From Pyrinomonadaceae bacterium (GTDB lineage Bacteria; Acidobacteriota; Blastocatellia; Pyrinomonadales; Pyrinomonadaceae), in contig JACCRA010000066.1 in NCBI GenBank assembly GCA_013813825.1, positions 1 through 6,439 on the forward strand: a stretch of DNA of 6,439 nt, given 5' to 3'. Below the pieces are notes generated by a model. The model ran no database searches, was not told the origin of the DNA, and saw only the letters and a program-made list of their open reading frames with translations. This document shows positions 5,387 through 6,439 of this stretch, piece after piece. How positions within the stretch are numbered: the stretch's first letter is position 1; each line of letters begins with the position of its first letter. A program made the position numbers and the translations under genes.

Positions 5387-5782
5387 ATGAGCCAGATCGC
5401 AGAGCAAGTCCACGGAAAGTTCAAAGTCTTCGCCGGGCCGCTTCACGAAGACAATACCATCGGGCCACTGGCCAAAAACATTAGCCGGTTTGTGAGCGAG
5501 TCAGGCGTCGCCGCGAAATCAATCGGCGTCGAATATCTGGAATCGGCGGATCGCTTGATCATCACGCTCGGCTACCGTGACGACGAGCCGGGCTATCCGG
5601 TCAAAATCTCGTCCGTCTCGCTCGGCAAGATCGATGCGCTCGGCGACGACTTCGCGCAACTCGAAGGCGAGATGCAAAAGGCTGGCGCGCAATTTCCGAA
5701 CATCATCTGCCACGAGCTGTATATCACCGACGAGCACGACTTCATGATGATTTTCATGACACACGAGGAACAGCAAGGATGA
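5387..5782 (+). CDS. Conserved-looking small soluble protein of unknown function
   Basis: I do not recognise this 131-residue protein. It has no signal peptide, membrane helix or cysteine pair; its single Cys108 lies in ICHELYI. It is acidic and mixed alpha/beta in character: strand-like stretches at about 11-16, 44-50, 55-62, 71-78, 105-113 and 119-124 alternate with helix-like stretches at 25-40 and 84-101. That pattern suits a compact cytoplasmic domain. It starts 34 nt after the ATPase stop with a good AGGAG, so it belongs to the same transcript. The C-terminal strand FMMIFMTHEE is very hydrophobic and may be an interface. A regulatory or accessory role for the transporter is possible from position only. 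Base composition and codon use look like the neighbours. The end of the gene overlaps the left arm of an inverted repeat. Confidence 0.8.
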   Translation: MSQIAEQVHGKFKVFAGPLHEDNTIGPLAKNISRFVSESGVAAKSIGVEYLESADRLIITLGYRDDEPGYPVKISSVSLGKIDALGDDFAQLEGEMQKAGAQFPNIICHELYITDEHDFMMIFMTHEEQQG

Positions 5783-5840
5783 AGGATGAAGGCGGCGGGA
5801 TGAAAATATAACTATTGATCCTTCTGCCTTCATCCTTGCT
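5772..5840 (+). repeat. Long imperfect inverted repeat, possible weak terminator or intergenic repeat
   Basis: AGCAAGGATGAAGG (5772-5785) is perfectly complementary to CCTTCATCCTTGCT (5827-5840), with TTTGTT immediately after. An alternative register pairs AAGGATGAAGGC (5782-5793) with GCCTTCATCCTT (5826-5837), possibly extended by an inner GGAT/ATCC. The existence of two registers comes from GGATGAA being repeated in tandem on the left side. The loop is long (32-41 nt) and AT-rich. The left arm includes the stop codon of the preceding gene and the right arm ends just before the next ATG, covering where a ribosome-binding site would be. It could reduce transcription or translation of the last gene, or be a mobile-type intergenic repeat. 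Confidence 0.5.
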
Positions 5841-5846
5841 TTTGTT

Positions 5847-6439
5847 ATGGCTGAAGAGCAAGACGGCAACAACACGGGCGCGATCAATTTCGTCAAGGAA
5901 GCCTTGAAGAGCGAGTGGAACCTCGGCTTCATTGGTGTGATGGCCTTTTTGATGTTCGTCGTCAACTTCTGGGCTTTTTTGCCGCTTTTAGTCGCCGGGC
6001 AACTCGGCGCGATGGTGCTCGCGCAGATGCCTATCGTTCAGCGTTATCTCAAGATGCGGAAGGTATGGGAGCGCAAGTCGGACGTTCAGGAGTCCGAGTC
6101 CAAAATCGTCAGCGCCCTCCCTACCGCGTATCAGGCCGACTTCCAATCCGTGCGCGCCCTTTGCGAAGAAATCGAGCGCCGCTCCGGCGAGCTAGGCACG
6201 GAGGGGACCAACCGGCTGCTGACCGACATCGTGGAAAAACTCTCTTCGTTTCGCTACGAGTACGCGCGGATGCTCAGGGCGCATCACCTGCTCTCGACGC
6301 GCAACTACCGCCAACTGCAACACACCCTTGCCCAGCAGATCACGCAGGCCGAAGCAGCGGTCGGGCGGGAAGAGTCGCGGCAGGTGCGTCACGCGCTGGC
6401 GCAGAATTTGAGCATCCTTAAGCAGCGCCTCGGTCGCAT
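5847..6439 (+). CDS. Membrane-anchored helical protein, 3' end outside the window
   Basis: The frame opens with ATG at 5847 and continues for 197 codons to the window edge without a stop. Residues 26-61 are strongly hydrophobic and probably form a tight membrane hairpin or two short helices. The preceding 25 residues are polar. From about 62 onward the chain is charged and helical, rich in Glu, Gln, Arg and Leu, with coiled-coil character at 98-115, 124-148 and 155-194. I do not recognise the family. No Shine-Dalgarno is visible, because the expected place is occupied by the right arm of the inverted repeat, and no earlier in-frame start exists. The coding pattern matches the neighbours, and it is the fifth gene in the same direction, so it may belong to the transporter operon as a membrane accessory. 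That link is inferred from position alone. Confidence 0.75.
   Translation, partial: MAEEQDGNNTGAINFVKEALKSEWNLGFIGVMAFLMFVVNFWAFLPLLVAGQLGAMVLAQMPIVQRYLKMRKVWERKSDVQESESKIVSALPTAYQADFQSVRALCEEIERRSGELGTEGTNRLLTDIVEKLSSFRYEYARMLRAHHLLSTRNYRQLQHTLAQQITQAEAAVGREESRQVRHALAQNLSILKQRLGR

Noticed and set aside
1..6439. CRISPR array, tRNA or rRNA genes
   Set aside because: No regularly spaced direct repeats, cloverleaf with CCA end, or rRNA core sequences were seen on either strand.

Overview
The window looks like chromosomal DNA from a GC-rich, Gram-negative-type bacterium. One predicted protein joins a substrate-binding domain to an OmpA-type peptidoglycan-binding domain, which implies a periplasm with a wall. 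The intergenic DNA carries REP-like multi-hairpin repeats. My impression is that such repeats occur in Acidobacteriota (Blastocatellia) and similar phyla, but the taxon cannot be settled from this sequence.

Layout. Positions 1-333 hold no convincing gene. A plus-strand gene group then runs through the window: an ABC-type substrate-binding protein fused to OmpA (334-2121), a NitT/TauT-type permease (3620-4456), its ATPase (4465-5352), a 131-residue protein of unknown function (5387-5782) and the start of a membrane-anchored, helical protein that runs off the end (5847-6439). The first three have the parts of one importer: binding protein, membrane channel and ATPase. The binding protein is unusual because it appears fixed to both the inner membrane and the wall instead of being free or lipid-anchored. 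The last two genes may be accessories.

Between the binding-protein gene and the permease gene an IS110-family insertion sequence (about 1.23 kb, 2226-3459) sits on the minus strand. It is inserted in a large inverted repeat made of REP-like hairpins. The element can be read almost completely from the sequence. It has a 326-residue DEDD/serine recombinase and a 15-nt right end. Its roughly 235-nt left end folds as a bridge RNA: a 5' hairpin, a target-binding loop and a donor-binding loop. The two target guides match the two sides of the actual insertion site over 9 nt each, core included. The left donor guide matches the element's own right end over 9 nt. The same CT dinucleotide core (AG on the plus strand) lies at both ends, and deleting the element restores a perfect 26-bp inverted-repeat arm. 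Joining the two ends in a circle would build a TTGACA-17 bp-TATGTT promoter aimed at the bridge RNA.

The two points most worth following are therefore an RNA-guided element whose programming can be read against its own occupied target in an interspersed repeat, and an importer-like operon with a wall-tethered binding protein.
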